From Acidobacteriota bacterium (GTDB lineage: Bacteria; Acidobacteriota; Holophagae; Holophagales; Holophagaceae), in contig JACQZU010000023.1 in the NCBI GenBank assembly GCA_016213735.1, positions 47,909 through 111,908 on the forward strand: a stretch of DNA of 64,000 bases. Direction: 5' to 3'. Position numbers and translations under genes: made by a program. Below, in pieces: positions 1-7,571 of the stretch. Every line of letters starts with the position of its first letter. Position 1 is the first letter of the stretch. Below the pieces are notes generated by a model. The model was not told the DNA's origin. It did no database searches and was given only the letters and a program-made list of their open reading frames with translations.

Positions 1-770
1 ACATCGACCGGCTGCGGGAGACCGCCCGCCTCTTCCTGGAGGTGAACATGGGCGGCACGGCGATCGGCACCGGGATCTGCGCGGACCCCCGCTACCCGCA
101 GGCGGTGGTGGAGGAACTGCGCCGGGTCACCGGCCTGGACGTGCAGCTGGCCACGAACCTCATCGAGGCCACCCCGGACACCGGCGCCTTCGTCATGTTC
201 AGCGGCGTGGTGAAGCGCGCCGCCGTGAAGCTCAGCAAGCTGTGCAACGACCTCCGCCTGCTCTCCAGCGGGCCCCGCTGCGGTTTCCAGGAAATCAACC
301 TGCCCGCCCTGCAGCCGGGCTCCAGCATCATGCCCGGCAAGGTGAACCCCGTGATCCCCGAGGTGGTGAACCAGATCGCCTTCCATGTCATCGGCAACGA
401 CCTCACCCTCACCCTGGCCGCGGAGGCCGGGCAGCTCCAGCTCAACGTCATGGAGCCCATCCTGGCCTTCAACCTCTTCCAGAGCCTGCAGATGCTCACG
501 GCCGGGGTGAATGTCCTCACCACGCGGTGCATCCGGGGGATCACCGCCAACGCGGAACGCTGCCGGACCATGGTGGAGAACTCCATCGGCATCGTCACCG
601 CCACCCTTCCAGCCCTCGGCTACAAGCGCGCCACGGAGGTGGCCAAGGAGGCGCTGGAGACCGGGGTTCCCGTCCGCGAGATCATCCTCCGCCGGGGCTG
701 GCTCACCGAGGCCGAACTGGACGAGATCCTCAGCCCCGACGCCATGACCCAGCCGAGACCCCTGGGGTGA
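1..770 (+). CDS. aspA: Aspartate ammonia-lyase (aspartase), C-terminal part
   Basis: The 5' end lies outside the window; the reading frame is open from base 3 (residues IDRLRETARLFLEVNMGG...) to TGA at 768-770. It carries the fumarase/aspartase signature GSSIMPGKVNPV near position 330 and the NMGGTAIGTG block. The context LRLLSSGPRCGFQEINLPAL and VIPEVVNQ after the signature fits aspartase better than class II fumarase, which normally has a WLGSGPR-type context. Aspartase reversibly deaminates L-aspartate to fumarate and ammonia in the cytoplasm. About the last 255 residues are present. The next gene is convergent and ends 2 bp away. Fumarase is the main alternative; I think it unlikely. Confidence 0.85.
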   Translation, partial: IDRLRETARLFLEVNMGGTAIGTGICADPRYPQAVVEELRRVTGLDVQLATNLIEATPDTGAFVMFSGVVKRAAVKLSKLCNDLRLLSSGPRCGFQEINLPALQPGSSIMPGKVNPVIPEVVNQIAFHVIGNDLTLTLAAEAGQLQLNVMEPILAFNLFQSLQMLTAGVNVLTTRCIRGITANAERCRTMVENSIGIVTATLPALGYKRATEVAKEALETGVPVREIILRRGWLTEAELDEILSPDAMTQPRPLG

Positions 771-771
771 A

Positions 772-1884
772 TCAGTCCGGAACCTCCAGGGGCTCACGCG
801 TCCCGTCCGCCCGACCCCGCCAGGCCCGCCCCCTTTCCCAGACCCAGGCCTCTCCCGGCCTGCCGTCCTTGAGACCGGCATCAATGCCGAAGACGAGTCC
901 GCCGTGGAATGCGGTGACCCTCTCCAGGGTCGTGTGTCCCACAACCAGGCGTCGCGCCCCAAAGGTGCCGAGGATGCTCTGCAGCTGGTCTTTCCCCAGG
1001 TCCTGACTGGGGATGGCCCCGGGAATGGCTCCCCGGAACCAGAGGGGTCCTTCCCGGCCCAGCAGGAAGGCGGCCCCGGGCTCGCCCTCCGGAGCGTCCA
1101 GGGCTTTCCGCAGCTTTGAATTGAGGGCTCCCAGGGTTTCCCTCTGGGCGACAAGGGCCGGCGAGGGGCCGCCGTGGACGAAGAGGCTGTCCCCAAGGCA
1201 CACCAGGGCGGGACGGGACCGCAGCCATCGCCCCAGTTCGCTCCGGGGGCCGAAGAGCCGGGGAACCGGGACCGGGAGGGGTCCCTTCAGGAGGTTCTGG
1301 TACTTGGGATTCAGGTAGCGGAGGTCTCCCCGGAGGACCATGGCCTCGTGGTTCCCGAGCAGGACGTGGACCCTGCCGCCCGATCGGAGGGCCTGCCCTT
1401 CCAGGGCGCGGAGGAACCAGAGGATCTCCGTGACCCCATCTCCCCGGTCGAAACAGTCCCCCACCACCACGAGGTGTCCCTTCCCGAAGCGCCACGTCAG
1501 TTGGGCGTCCACGACCCCCTGGGCCTGAAGGAGCTGCCTCAGGGCGGGCCAGGCGCCGTGGACATCGCTGACCGCAAGGATGCGTTCGGGCCCGGGGAAG
1601 CGGTCCTGGGCCGGGGCCGGTTCCAGGCCGTCGAGGTGCAAAGGGCGGGCGGCAAGGCCAGGAAGTTCCAAACTGAAGGGAGGCTTCCGCAGTTCCTCCA
1701 CCAAGATTCCGTCCCGTACTCGAAGGATCCGGGCCTGCCGCTCCTCCCAGAGCACGTGGGGGCCCTCCTCCCGGGCGCTGGGGGCTGGCCAGGCGTACTG
1801 TCCCTGGAGGGGCAGAGGCGGGGCTGCCAGCAGCAGGGGCAGCAGCAGGGCGGCGAGGCGGCGGAGCATGGGCCAGGATGGCAT
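772..1884 (-). CDS. Exported calcineurin-like (PPP-type) metallophosphatase
   Basis: 370 residues with an N-terminal signal peptide (hydrophobic residues 10-28), so probably periplasmic. The metallophosphoesterase motifs appear in order: SDVHG at 106-110, GDCFDRGD at 142-149, GNHE at 177-180, VHGG at 236-239 and a later GHT near 317. This set matches the bacterial Shewanella-like (SHLP) phosphatases of the PPP family, which hydrolyse phosphoesters with a two-metal centre. The substrate cannot be told. An alternative start is the internal Met at codon 6. It is transcribed away from yqgF with only 11 bp between the start codons, so the two promoters must overlap. Confidence 0.8.
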   Translation of the reverse strand: MPSWPMLRRLAALLLPLLLAAPPLPLQGQYAWPAPSAREEGPHVLWEERQARILRVRDGILVEELRKPPFSLELPGLAARPLHLDGLEPAPAQDRFPGPERILAVSDVHGAWPALRQLLQAQGVVDAQLTWRFGKGHLVVVGDCFDRGDGVTEILWFLRALEGQALRSGGRVHVLLGNHEAMVLRGDLRYLNPKYQNLLKGPLPVPVPRLFGPRSELGRWLRSRPALVCLGDSLFVHGGPSPALVAQRETLGALNSKLRKALDAPEGEPGAAFLLGREGPLWFRGAIPGAIPSQDLGKDQLQSILGTFGARRLVVGHTTLERVTAFHGGLVFGIDAGLKDGRPGEAWVWERGRAWRGRADGTREPLEVPD

Positions 1885-1895
1885 AGGATGATGCC
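1880..1895 (+). promoter_or_regulatory. Putative leaderless promoter and dyad before yqgF
   Basis: A TAGGAT hexamer (1884-1889) sits 6 nt before the yqgF ATG at 1896, so initiation would fall on or beside the start codon. No Shine-Dalgarno sequence is visible. The hexamer lies inside a small dyad GGCAT...ATGCC (1880-1884 / 1891-1895). No convincing -35 is visible. The call rests on similar TANNNT boxes before other genes in the window. Confidence 0.35.
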
Positions 1896-2333
1896 ATGCG
1901 GTGGATGGCGCTGGACCACGGAACGAAGCGGATCGGCATCGCCTTCTGCGACGAACGGGAGATCCTGGCCACCCCCTTCGATGTGTGGCCGCAGGAGGGC
2001 GAGGCCACCCTGGACCGGCTCGCGCGCCTGGCGAAGGAGGAGGGCGCGCAGGGCCTGCTGGTGGGGCTTCCTCGTCACCAGGACGGAGCGGAAAGCGCCA
2101 CGGCCCCGGCCGCCCGCGCCTTCGGCCGAGCCCTGGCCGGCCGCACCGGACTCCCCCTGTGCTTCATCAACGAGCACCTCAGCAGCGCCGAGGCCGAGCG
2201 CCTCCTGGCCCAGCGGGGCGTGAAGCCCGGGAACCGCAAGGCCCGGCTGGACGCCGCGGCCGCCGCGGTGATCCTCCAGGATTTCCTGGAGGACCGGCGC
2301 GGCCGCGGGCTGGCCGCAGACGCCCTGGGCTGA
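1896..2333 (+). CDS. yqgF: YqgF/RuvX-family putative pre-16S rRNA nuclease
   Basis: 145 residues, the normal family length. The RNase H-like fold motifs are visible: D6-HGTKRIGIA at the N-terminus, VGLP near residue 56, NEHLSSAEAE near 92 and a C-terminal K-x-LDAAAAAVIL helix. The family was named a putative Holliday-junction resolvase (RuvX), but in E. coli it processes the 5' end of pre-16S rRNA. The first ATG follows a -10-like TAGGAT by 6 nt, with no ribosome-binding site, so the mRNA may be leaderless. It stands alone between a divergent phosphatase and a convergent permease. Confidence 0.88.
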   Translation: MRWMALDHGTKRIGIAFCDEREILATPFDVWPQEGEATLDRLARLAKEEGAQGLLVGLPRHQDGAESATAPAARAFGRALAGRTGLPLCFINEHLSSAEAERLLAQRGVKPGNRKARLDAAAAAVILQDFLEDRRGRGLAADALG

Positions 2334-2336
2334 CCG

Positions 2337-3101
2337 TCAGCCCAGAAGCATTTTCCCCGCGGCGTAGACGCCCACGGCGATGGCCACCGCCCGCATCCCC
2401 AGGGGCGGAAGGCGCTGGGCCAGGCGGGCCCCCAGCCAACCCCCCAGGGTGGCGCCCAGGGCCATGAGAAGGGCAATGGGCACCCGGGCCGCCCCGAAGG
2501 CGAGGAAGCAGAGGGCCGAGATGCCGTTCACCAGGAAGGAGAGGAGCACCTTCAGGGCGTTGGCGTGCTGGGTGCTGCACCGGTGCAGGATGCCCATGGA
2601 GGCCAGCATGAGGATGCCCATGCCGGCCCCGAAATAGCCCCCGTAGACCGAGATCGCCGCCTGGGCCAGCCAGAGGGCGGCGGGGTGGTCGCTTCCCGGG
2701 ACCCGGCCCAGGGCCTTCTTCACCAGGTCCTGGAAGGCCAGGAGCAGGCAGGCGAAGAGGATCAGCCAGGGCACGGCCAGGGCGAAACTCTTCTCGGGCA
2801 GGAAGAGCACCAGGAAGGTGCCGCCGATTCCTCCCAGGATCGAAGGCAGGATCATGGCCTTGGCGGTCCTCCGCTCCTCCCCGAGGTGCCTTCGGTAGGC
2901 GATGGCGCCGCTCAACTGCCCGGGCCAAAGCGCCAGGGTGTTGGTGGCGTTGGCCGCCACAGGGCTCACCCCGATGCCCAGGAGGGCCGGAAAGGTCAGC
3001 AGGGTGCCGCCCCCCGCCAGGGCATTCACCACCCCGGCACCCACGGAAGCCGCTGAAAGGAGAAGGGCCTGGCCGAGGGTCAACCCCAGGATTCCCTGCA
3101 C
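2337..3101 (-). CDS. TauE/SafE-family (DUF81) membrane permease
   Basis: 254 residues, almost entirely hydrophobic, with about seven to eight membrane segments. The N-terminal half carries the family hallmark GAGVVNALAGGG followed by TFPALLGIGVSP, and the second half repeats the pattern (GYFGAGMGI). TauE/SafE proteins export or import sulfite, sulfoacetate or related small anions. It is the last gene of a minus-strand run and starts 2 bp after the lolD stop, so it is probably co-transcribed with the Lol genes; no functional link is obvious. A second member lies at 5364-6158. Confidence 0.8.
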   Translation of the reverse strand: MQGILGLTLGQALLLSAASVGAGVVNALAGGGTLLTFPALLGIGVSPVAANATNTLALWPGQLSGAIAYRRHLGEERRTAKAMILPSILGGIGGTFLVLFLPEKSFALAVPWLILFACLLLAFQDLVKKALGRVPGSDHPAALWLAQAAISVYGGYFGAGMGILMLASMGILHRCSTQHANALKVLLSFLVNGISALCFLAFGAARVPIALLMALGATLGGWLGARLAQRLPPLGMRAVAIAVGVYAAGKMLLG

Positions 3102-3103
3102 GC

Positions 3104-3790
3104 CTAGGCTCCGATTCCAATCCCGGCGTCATGGCCTGCCCCCCGGAGGCGCACGGTGCGGTGGCAGCGCCCCGCCAGGTCCAGGTTGTGGGTCACCATG
3201 AGCGTGGTGGGGCGGTGTTCGGCGTGCAGACCCAGGAGCACCTGGAAGACCTCCTGGGCGGTGTCGGGATCCAGGTTGCCCGTGGGTTCGTCCAGGAGCC
3301 AGAGGGCCGGCCGTCGCACCAGGGCCCGGGCCAGGCCCGCCCGGGCGGCCTGACCGCCGCTGAGCTGGTTGGGGAGGCGCCCCGCCAGGTCGGCCAGGCC
3401 CACCTGGGCCAGGATGCCCTCGGCCCGGGCCTCCGTCTCGGGGCCGAAACTCCCGTCGATGCGGCAGGGCATCAGCAGGTTTTCCCGGACCGTGAACTCC
3501 GGGAGGAGGTGGGGCTCCTGGAAGGCCAGTCCCACTTTCGACCTCCGGAAAAGCGCTCGGGCTTCCACGCCCACCGGGACCGCCTCTCCCCCCACGAGAA
3601 TCTCTCCGGAATCCCAGGTGTCCAGCCCGGCGATGCAGTTGAGCAGGGTGGTCTTGCCCACCCCCGAGACCCCCACCAGGGCCACCAGAGCCCCCGCCTC
3701 CACCTCCAGGAAGAATCCGTCAAAGACCGGATGCTCGGCCCCGGAATAGGTCTTCACCAGCGCTCGGATGGAGAGGGTCTGCCCGTTCAT
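3104..3790 (-). CDS. lolD: Lipoprotein-releasing ABC transporter ATPase (LolD-like)
   Basis: 228 residues. ABC signatures are complete: Walker A GVSGVGKT at 40-47, Q-loop near 91, LSGGQ at 143-147, Walker B WLLDEP at 164-169, D-loop GNLDPD and switch His at 201. LolD powers release of lipoproteins from the inner membrane to LolA, driven by LolC/E permeases. The ATG overlaps the lolC stop by the ATGA arrangement (3787-3790), which fixes the start and implies translational coupling. The frame is open further upstream but only as a shadow of lolC. The partner lolC directly precedes it, which supports Lol rather than a generic exporter. Confidence 0.85.
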   Translation of the reverse strand: MNGQTLSIRALVKTYSGAEHPVFDGFFLEVEAGALVALVGVSGVGKTTLLNCIAGLDTWDSGEILVGGEAVPVGVEARALFRRSKVGLAFQEPHLLPEFTVRENLLMPCRIDGSFGPETEARAEGILAQVGLADLAGRLPNQLSGGQAARAGLARALVRRPALWLLDEPTGNLDPDTAQEVFQVLLGLHAEHRPTTLMVTHNLDLAGRCHRTVRLRGAGHDAGIGIGA

Positions 3791-5022
3791 TCGGCCCTCA
3801 GGGCGTCCACGGGGTCCACCGAGGCGGCCCGGCGGGCGGGATAGCGGCTGGCCCACCAGGCCACCAGCAGGGGGAAGGCCACCACCAGCACCAAATCCAG
3901 GAGGTGCAGGCGGAAGGGGACGTAGGTGATGAAGTCGTAGACCGCGCTGGGCAGTTTCAAGAGGCGGAAGTGGTCGGCCACCAGGCAGAAGGGGACCGAC
4001 AGGCCCAAGCCCCAGGCGGTGCCGGCCGCCCCGATGCGGAGCCCCTGCACCTCGAAGAGGCGCTGGACCTGCGCCGGCGTGGCCCCCAGGGCCAGGAGCA
4101 CCCCGAGGTCCCGCCGCTTCTCGGTGACCAGAAGCACCAGGCTGGCCACGATGTTGAAGGCCGCCACCAGCACGATGAGCCCGAGGATCGAAGCGAAGAG
4201 CCATTTCTCGAGCTTCAGGGCCGCGAAGAGGGGGCGGTTGGTGTCCCGGAGATCCGTGGCCACGAAGCCGCCGCCCCCGGCGCCGTTGAGGGCCTCCAGC
4301 ACCGCGGGCTTGACCCGGTCGATGGCCTCCACCGAGGCGGCCCGAACCTCGATCATCTCGGCTTCTTCGCTCCGTGCGAGGCGGCCCGCGTCCCGGAGGT
4401 GCATGAAGACCCAGTTCCGGTCGTACTCGCTGATGTGGCTGTGGAAGATCCCCGCCACCCGCAGGGCCACCACCTTGGGCTGGAGCCCCGCCAGGCCCAG
4501 GTCCACCCGGAGAAGGCTGAGGGCCACGTCCTCCCCGACCCTGAGATCCATGCGCTGGGAAAGGTCCTTGCCGATGAGCAGCTCGCCCTCCCCGAGGGCC
4601 GTGACCGGCCGGGGGCTCAGGGTTGAAAAAATGCTGGAGGTGCTGCCTGCCGTGGCCGGATCCACCGCCTTCACCGCCACCGCCTCCGGGGGAGCGCCGT
4701 TGAGGGCGGGCTTGAGAAGCCCCTTCTCGAAGCGGATGGGGCTGGCCGCCACCACGCCGGGAACGGCGCGGATCGCGGCCAGGCGATCCGCGCTGCGGGG
4801 CACCTCCCCCGAGAGGTGCTGGATGGTGAAGTGGGCGGTGGCGCTGAAGAGGTTCTGCTGGATCTCCTCCCGGAAGCCGTTCATGAGCGCCAGGGTCACC
4901 ACCAGGGCGAAGACGCCGAGGGCGATGCCCCAGCGGGCGAAGGCCACCATCACCCGCACGAAGGCTCCCTTCCTCCGGGTGCCCAGGTAGCGCCGGGCGA
5001 TGAACCCCTCGAAGCCCTTCAC
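3787..5022 (-). CDS. lolC: Lipoprotein-releasing system permease (LolC/LolE family)
   Basis: 411 residues. The N-terminal block RRYLGTRRKGAF followed by a membrane segment (about 28-47), a large periplasmic domain (about 50-265) and three C-terminal membrane helices form the MacB/FtsX layout of LolC/LolE. The product works with LolD to extract lipoproteins from the inner membrane. Only one permease gene is present here, so the complex may use a LolCE-type homodimer as in bacteria with LolF, or the second subunit is elsewhere. The start is GTG at 5022-5020, one base after the stop of the preceding small membrane protein. Confidence 0.87.
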   Translation of the reverse strand: MKGFEGFIARRYLGTRRKGAFVRVMVAFARWGIALGVFALVVTLALMNGFREEIQQNLFSATAHFTIQHLSGEVPRSADRLAAIRAVPGVVAASPIRFEKGLLKPALNGAPPEAVAVKAVDPATAGSTSSIFSTLSPRPVTALGEGELLIGKDLSQRMDLRVGEDVALSLLRVDLGLAGLQPKVVALRVAGIFHSHISEYDRNWVFMHLRDAGRLARSEEAEMIEVRAASVEAIDRVKPAVLEALNGAGGGGFVATDLRDTNRPLFAALKLEKWLFASILGLIVLVAAFNIVASLVLLVTEKRRDLGVLLALGATPAQVQRLFEVQGLRIGAAGTAWGLGLSVPFCLVADHFRLLKLPSAVYDFITYVPFRLHLLDLVLVVAFPLLVAWWASRYPARRAASVDPVDALRAE

Positions 5023-5023
5023 C

Positions 5024-5314
5024 TCAGCGTTCCCGCTCGTGCTCGTGCATGAAGTTCACCAGGAGTTTGTCCACCAGTTCCCAGATTTCGAGCAGGGCTG
5101 CGATGAGCATCGTGAGTCCCAGGCCGATGGCCACCCCCCTGCCCCAGGGCCCGGTGACCCAGGTCGCAAGCTCCGGCCAGCGCCAGAGGAAGGCCGGGGG
5201 CCGGATGCGGCCGTACCAGCCCAGGGTTGCGAGGAGCAGGCCGCCCCAGAGCAGGTAGAAGAAACGCAGGCTCCGAAGAATCGCGTCGAGGAAGAAGGGC
5301 CGGGGGGTGGACAT
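5024..5314 (-). CDS. Small two-helix membrane protein upstream of lolC
   Basis: 96 residues, starting at MSTPRPFFL. Two hydrophobic segments are visible (about residues 17-34 and 60-78), then a charged tail ending HEHERER. I do not recognise a family. The frame extends upstream but that part reads as a shadow of the neighbouring permease, so the ATG at 5314 is preferred. Its stop is one base before the lolC GTG, making this the probable first gene of a small-protein/lolC/lolD unit; an accessory role in the Lol system is only a guess from position. Confidence 0.6.
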   Translation of the reverse strand: MSTPRPFFLDAILRSLRFFYLLWGGLLLATLGWYGRIRPPAFLWRWPELATWVTGPWGRGVAIGLGLTMLIAALLEIWELVDKLLVNFMHEHERER

Positions 5315-5363
5315 CCTGCTCCAGCCTACCGGAAGGCCGGTTCGCCCATCAGGAGGAAGGCCC

Positions 5364-6158
5364 TCAAGAGCCTGGCGAAGCCGCGAAGAGGCCCTGCAGG
5401 ACCTGCCACCCCAGGCGAAGCACCAGGGCGGAGACCACCACAAGGAACAGCCCCCGCACGAAGGAGCTTCCCCGCCCCAGGACCGTCCGGGCCCCCAGGT
5501 AGCCTCCCACACCGTTGGCCAGGGCCATGGGCAGGGCCACGGCCCAGATCCAGCTTCCGTGGGCCAGGAAGAAGGTCAGGCTGGCCGCGTTGGAGGCCCA
5601 GTTCGCGGACTTGGCCAGGGCGGAGGCCCGCATGAAGTCGAAGCCCAGCACCACCACGAAGAGATAGATCAGGAAGGTCCCGGTGCCCGGCCCGAAGAAT
5701 CCGTCGTAGGCCCCGACCACCAGGGCGATGAGGGAGGCCAGGGCCCGCTGGTGGGCCAGGCCGAAGCGAGGGGCGTGGAGGTGGCCCATGTCCGGTTTGA
5801 GGAGGGTGAAGACCAGCACCCCCCCGAGGAGCACCAGCACCACGGGGCGAAGGAAATCCGGGCGTACCTGGTAGGTGAACCAGCTGCCCGCCACGGAACC
5901 CCCGGCAGCGAAAAGGACCGGCAACAGCATCTCCCTCCAGTCCAGGATCCCGCTGCGCAGGAACTTGGCCGCCGCCACCGAGGTTCCGGTGCAGGCCACC
6001 ACCTTGTTCGTCCCGAACAGGACCGGCATGGGGGTCCCCGCGGGCAGCCCGAGCATGAGGGCCGGCACGGTGATGAGCCCGCCTCCACCCACCGCGGCGT
6101 CCATGAACCCCGCGAGGCCGCTGGCGAGCATGAGGAGCCCGATGGTGGAAAGGGTCAC
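5364..6158 (-). CDS. TauE/SafE-family (DUF81) membrane permease, second copy
   Basis: 264 residues from the GTG start VTLSTIGLLML. Family hallmarks are GFMDAAVGGGGLITVPAL near the N-terminus and the related GAYDGFFGPGTGTFL in the second half; about eight membrane segments. The GTG overlaps the TGA of the upstream amidase in a GTGA arrangement (6155-6158), which chooses this start over an in-frame ATG 177 bp further upstream that lies inside the amidase gene. Presumed to move a small sulfur-containing or organic anion; substrate unknown. It is distinct in sequence from the family member at 2337-3101. Confidence 0.8.
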   Translation of the reverse strand: MTLSTIGLLMLASGLAGFMDAAVGGGGLITVPALMLGLPAGTPMPVLFGTNKVVACTGTSVAAAKFLRSGILDWREMLLPVLFAAGGSVAGSWFTYQVRPDFLRPVVLVLLGGVLVFTLLKPDMGHLHAPRFGLAHQRALASLIALVVGAYDGFFGPGTGTFLIYLFVVVLGFDFMRASALAKSANWASNAASLTFFLAHGSWIWAVALPMALANGVGGYLGARTVLGRGSSFVRGLFLVVVSALVLRLGWQVLQGLFAASPGS

Positions 6159-6928
6159 GGACCTTGGGCCCCTGAACCCCGGGCCTGTCTCAAGCGGTTC
6201 CGCACTTCCCTCATGAACCTCTTTCCCGGGTCCGACTTCTCCGTCCGGTAGCCCGCCACGGCCTCCATGAAGAGGGTCCGCCCCGGATGCCGGGGATGTT
6301 CGAAATCGCGGTATTCCTGGTGGCCAATGAGCCACTCCAGGCGGGGGTGGCGGGCCTGGAGAACCCGGATCAGGGCCACATTGGACTCCACCTGGGCCGG
6401 GGTGAGCTGCCGGCCGTTGCCCTCCCCCGGGACGCGCCCCTGGAGCTGATCCTCCGAGATGTCCTCGCCGCCGATGTTCTCGATGCCGATGGCGACATGG
6501 TTCAGCCCGATGACGTGGCGGACCATGGCGGTTTCGGGGAAGCAGCGGTACACCCTTCCGTCACGGTCCACGATGAACTGGATGCCCACATTGAGCCGTC
6601 CGTTGGCGGCGACCAGGTCCCGGCCCGCGTCGATGGTCTCGTTCCGGAAGTAGGCCAGGGTCCGTGCCAGGCTCGGGATGACCGTGTAGTGGACCACCAC
6701 GACCCTGGGCTCCATGCGGAAGGGCGGGTGGAGGTCGAGGGCGGGGGCGTGGAGCCGGAAGTAGTCCCGGGTGTGTTCCACCCGCGGCCCCTCCAGCGGC
6801 AGGGCCGTCGACTCGTCGATGGCCACAGGAACGGGCGCGGAGCGCAGGGGAATCAGTCGCTGGGCCTCGAAGCGGCGGGTCGCGCAGCCGGTCAAGAGAA
6901 GGAGGAGGAGGCCCGGAAGCAGTCGCAC
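6155..6928 (-). CDS. Lipoprotein N-acetylmuramoyl-L-alanine amidase (Amidase_2)
   Basis: 257 residues with a lipoprotein signal ending in LLTGC (Cys15). The amidase fold is shown by VVVHYTV (zinc His80), GIQFIVDRDGRVYR (113-128), NHVAIGIENIGG (143-154) and IGHQEYRD (201-208). Family members cut the bond between N-acetylmuramic acid and L-alanine in peptidoglycan or its fragments; a lipid anchor would place this one at the cell envelope, unlike cytoplasmic AmpD. It lies 11 bp downstream of frr and overlaps the next gene by GTGA, so it is likely read on the same transcript. Confidence 0.82.
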   Translation of the reverse strand: MRLLPGLLLLLLTGCATRRFEAQRLIPLRSAPVPVAIDESTALPLEGPRVEHTRDYFRLHAPALDLHPPFRMEPRVVVVHYTVIPSLARTLAYFRNETIDAGRDLVAANGRLNVGIQFIVDRDGRVYRCFPETAMVRHVIGLNHVAIGIENIGGEDISEDQLQGRVPGEGNGRQLTPAQVESNVALIRVLQARHPRLEWLIGHQEYRDFEHPRHPGRTLFMEAVAGYRTEKSDPGKRFMREVRNRLRQARGSGAQGP

Positions 6929-6939
6929 GCGGAGGCTCC

Positions 6940-7512
6940 TCAGACCTTCATGATCTCGGCTTCCTTGTGCTTGAGGATCTCGTCGATCTCCTTGATGTGT
7001 TCGTCGGTGGCCTTCTGGATCTGGTCCAGGGTCTTCTTCACCAGGTCCTCGGAGACCGGATTGGCCTTGTCCTTCTCCAGCCGCTTCAGGTGCTCGTTGG
7101 CGTCCCGCCGAACATTGCGCACGCTGGTGCGGATCTCTTCCCCCAGGCGGTGGAGCACCTTGACGAGCTCCTTGCGCCGCTCCTCCGTGAGGGGGGGGAT
7201 GGGAAGGCGGATCACGTTCCCGTCGTTGGCGGGGTTGAGGCCCAGTTCGCTCTTGAGGATGCCGGTCTCGATGGCCTTGATGCTGCTGCGGTCGAAGGGC
7301 TGGATCACCAGCAGGGACGGCTCGGGCACCGTCACCGTGGCCAACTGGTTGAGAGGCATGGCCGACCCGTAGTAGTCCACGTGCACCGTGTCCAGCAGGC
7401 TGGCGTGGGCCCGGCCCGTCCGGATCGTGGCCATCTCCTTCTTCAGCGTCTCGATGGCGCTGTGCATCCGCTTCTTCCCGTCCAGGACGATGGCGTCGGG
7501 GGTGTGTGGCAT
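6940..7512 (-). CDS. frr: Ribosome recycling factor
   Basis: 190 residues, close to the usual 185. The family pattern is clear: an N-terminal helix with IRTGRAHASLLD (31-42), VDYYGSAMPLNQLA (45-58), IQPFDRS, the LNPANDGNVIRLPIPPLTEERR block and a long C-terminal helix rich in charged residues. RRF, with EF-G, splits the post-termination ribosome. It heads the minus-strand run that includes the amidase and Lol genes. Usual partners (pyrH, tsf, rpsB) are not next to it. A GGGAG sequence precedes the ATG and a TAGAAC box lies at 7537-7542. Confidence 0.95.
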   Translation of the reverse strand: MPHTPDAIVLDGKKRMHSAIETLKKEMATIRTGRAHASLLDTVHVDYYGSAMPLNQLATVTVPEPSLLVIQPFDRSSIKAIETGILKSELGLNPANDGNVIRLPIPPLTEERRKELVKVLHRLGEEIRTSVRNVRRDANEHLKRLEKDKANPVSEDLVKKTLDQIQKATDEHIKEIDEILKHKEAEIMKV

Positions 7513-7571
7513 GGCGGGCTCCCTGCGAACCCTTCAGTTCTAGCTTCCCCGGCGGGAAAAGGCCAGGGGCC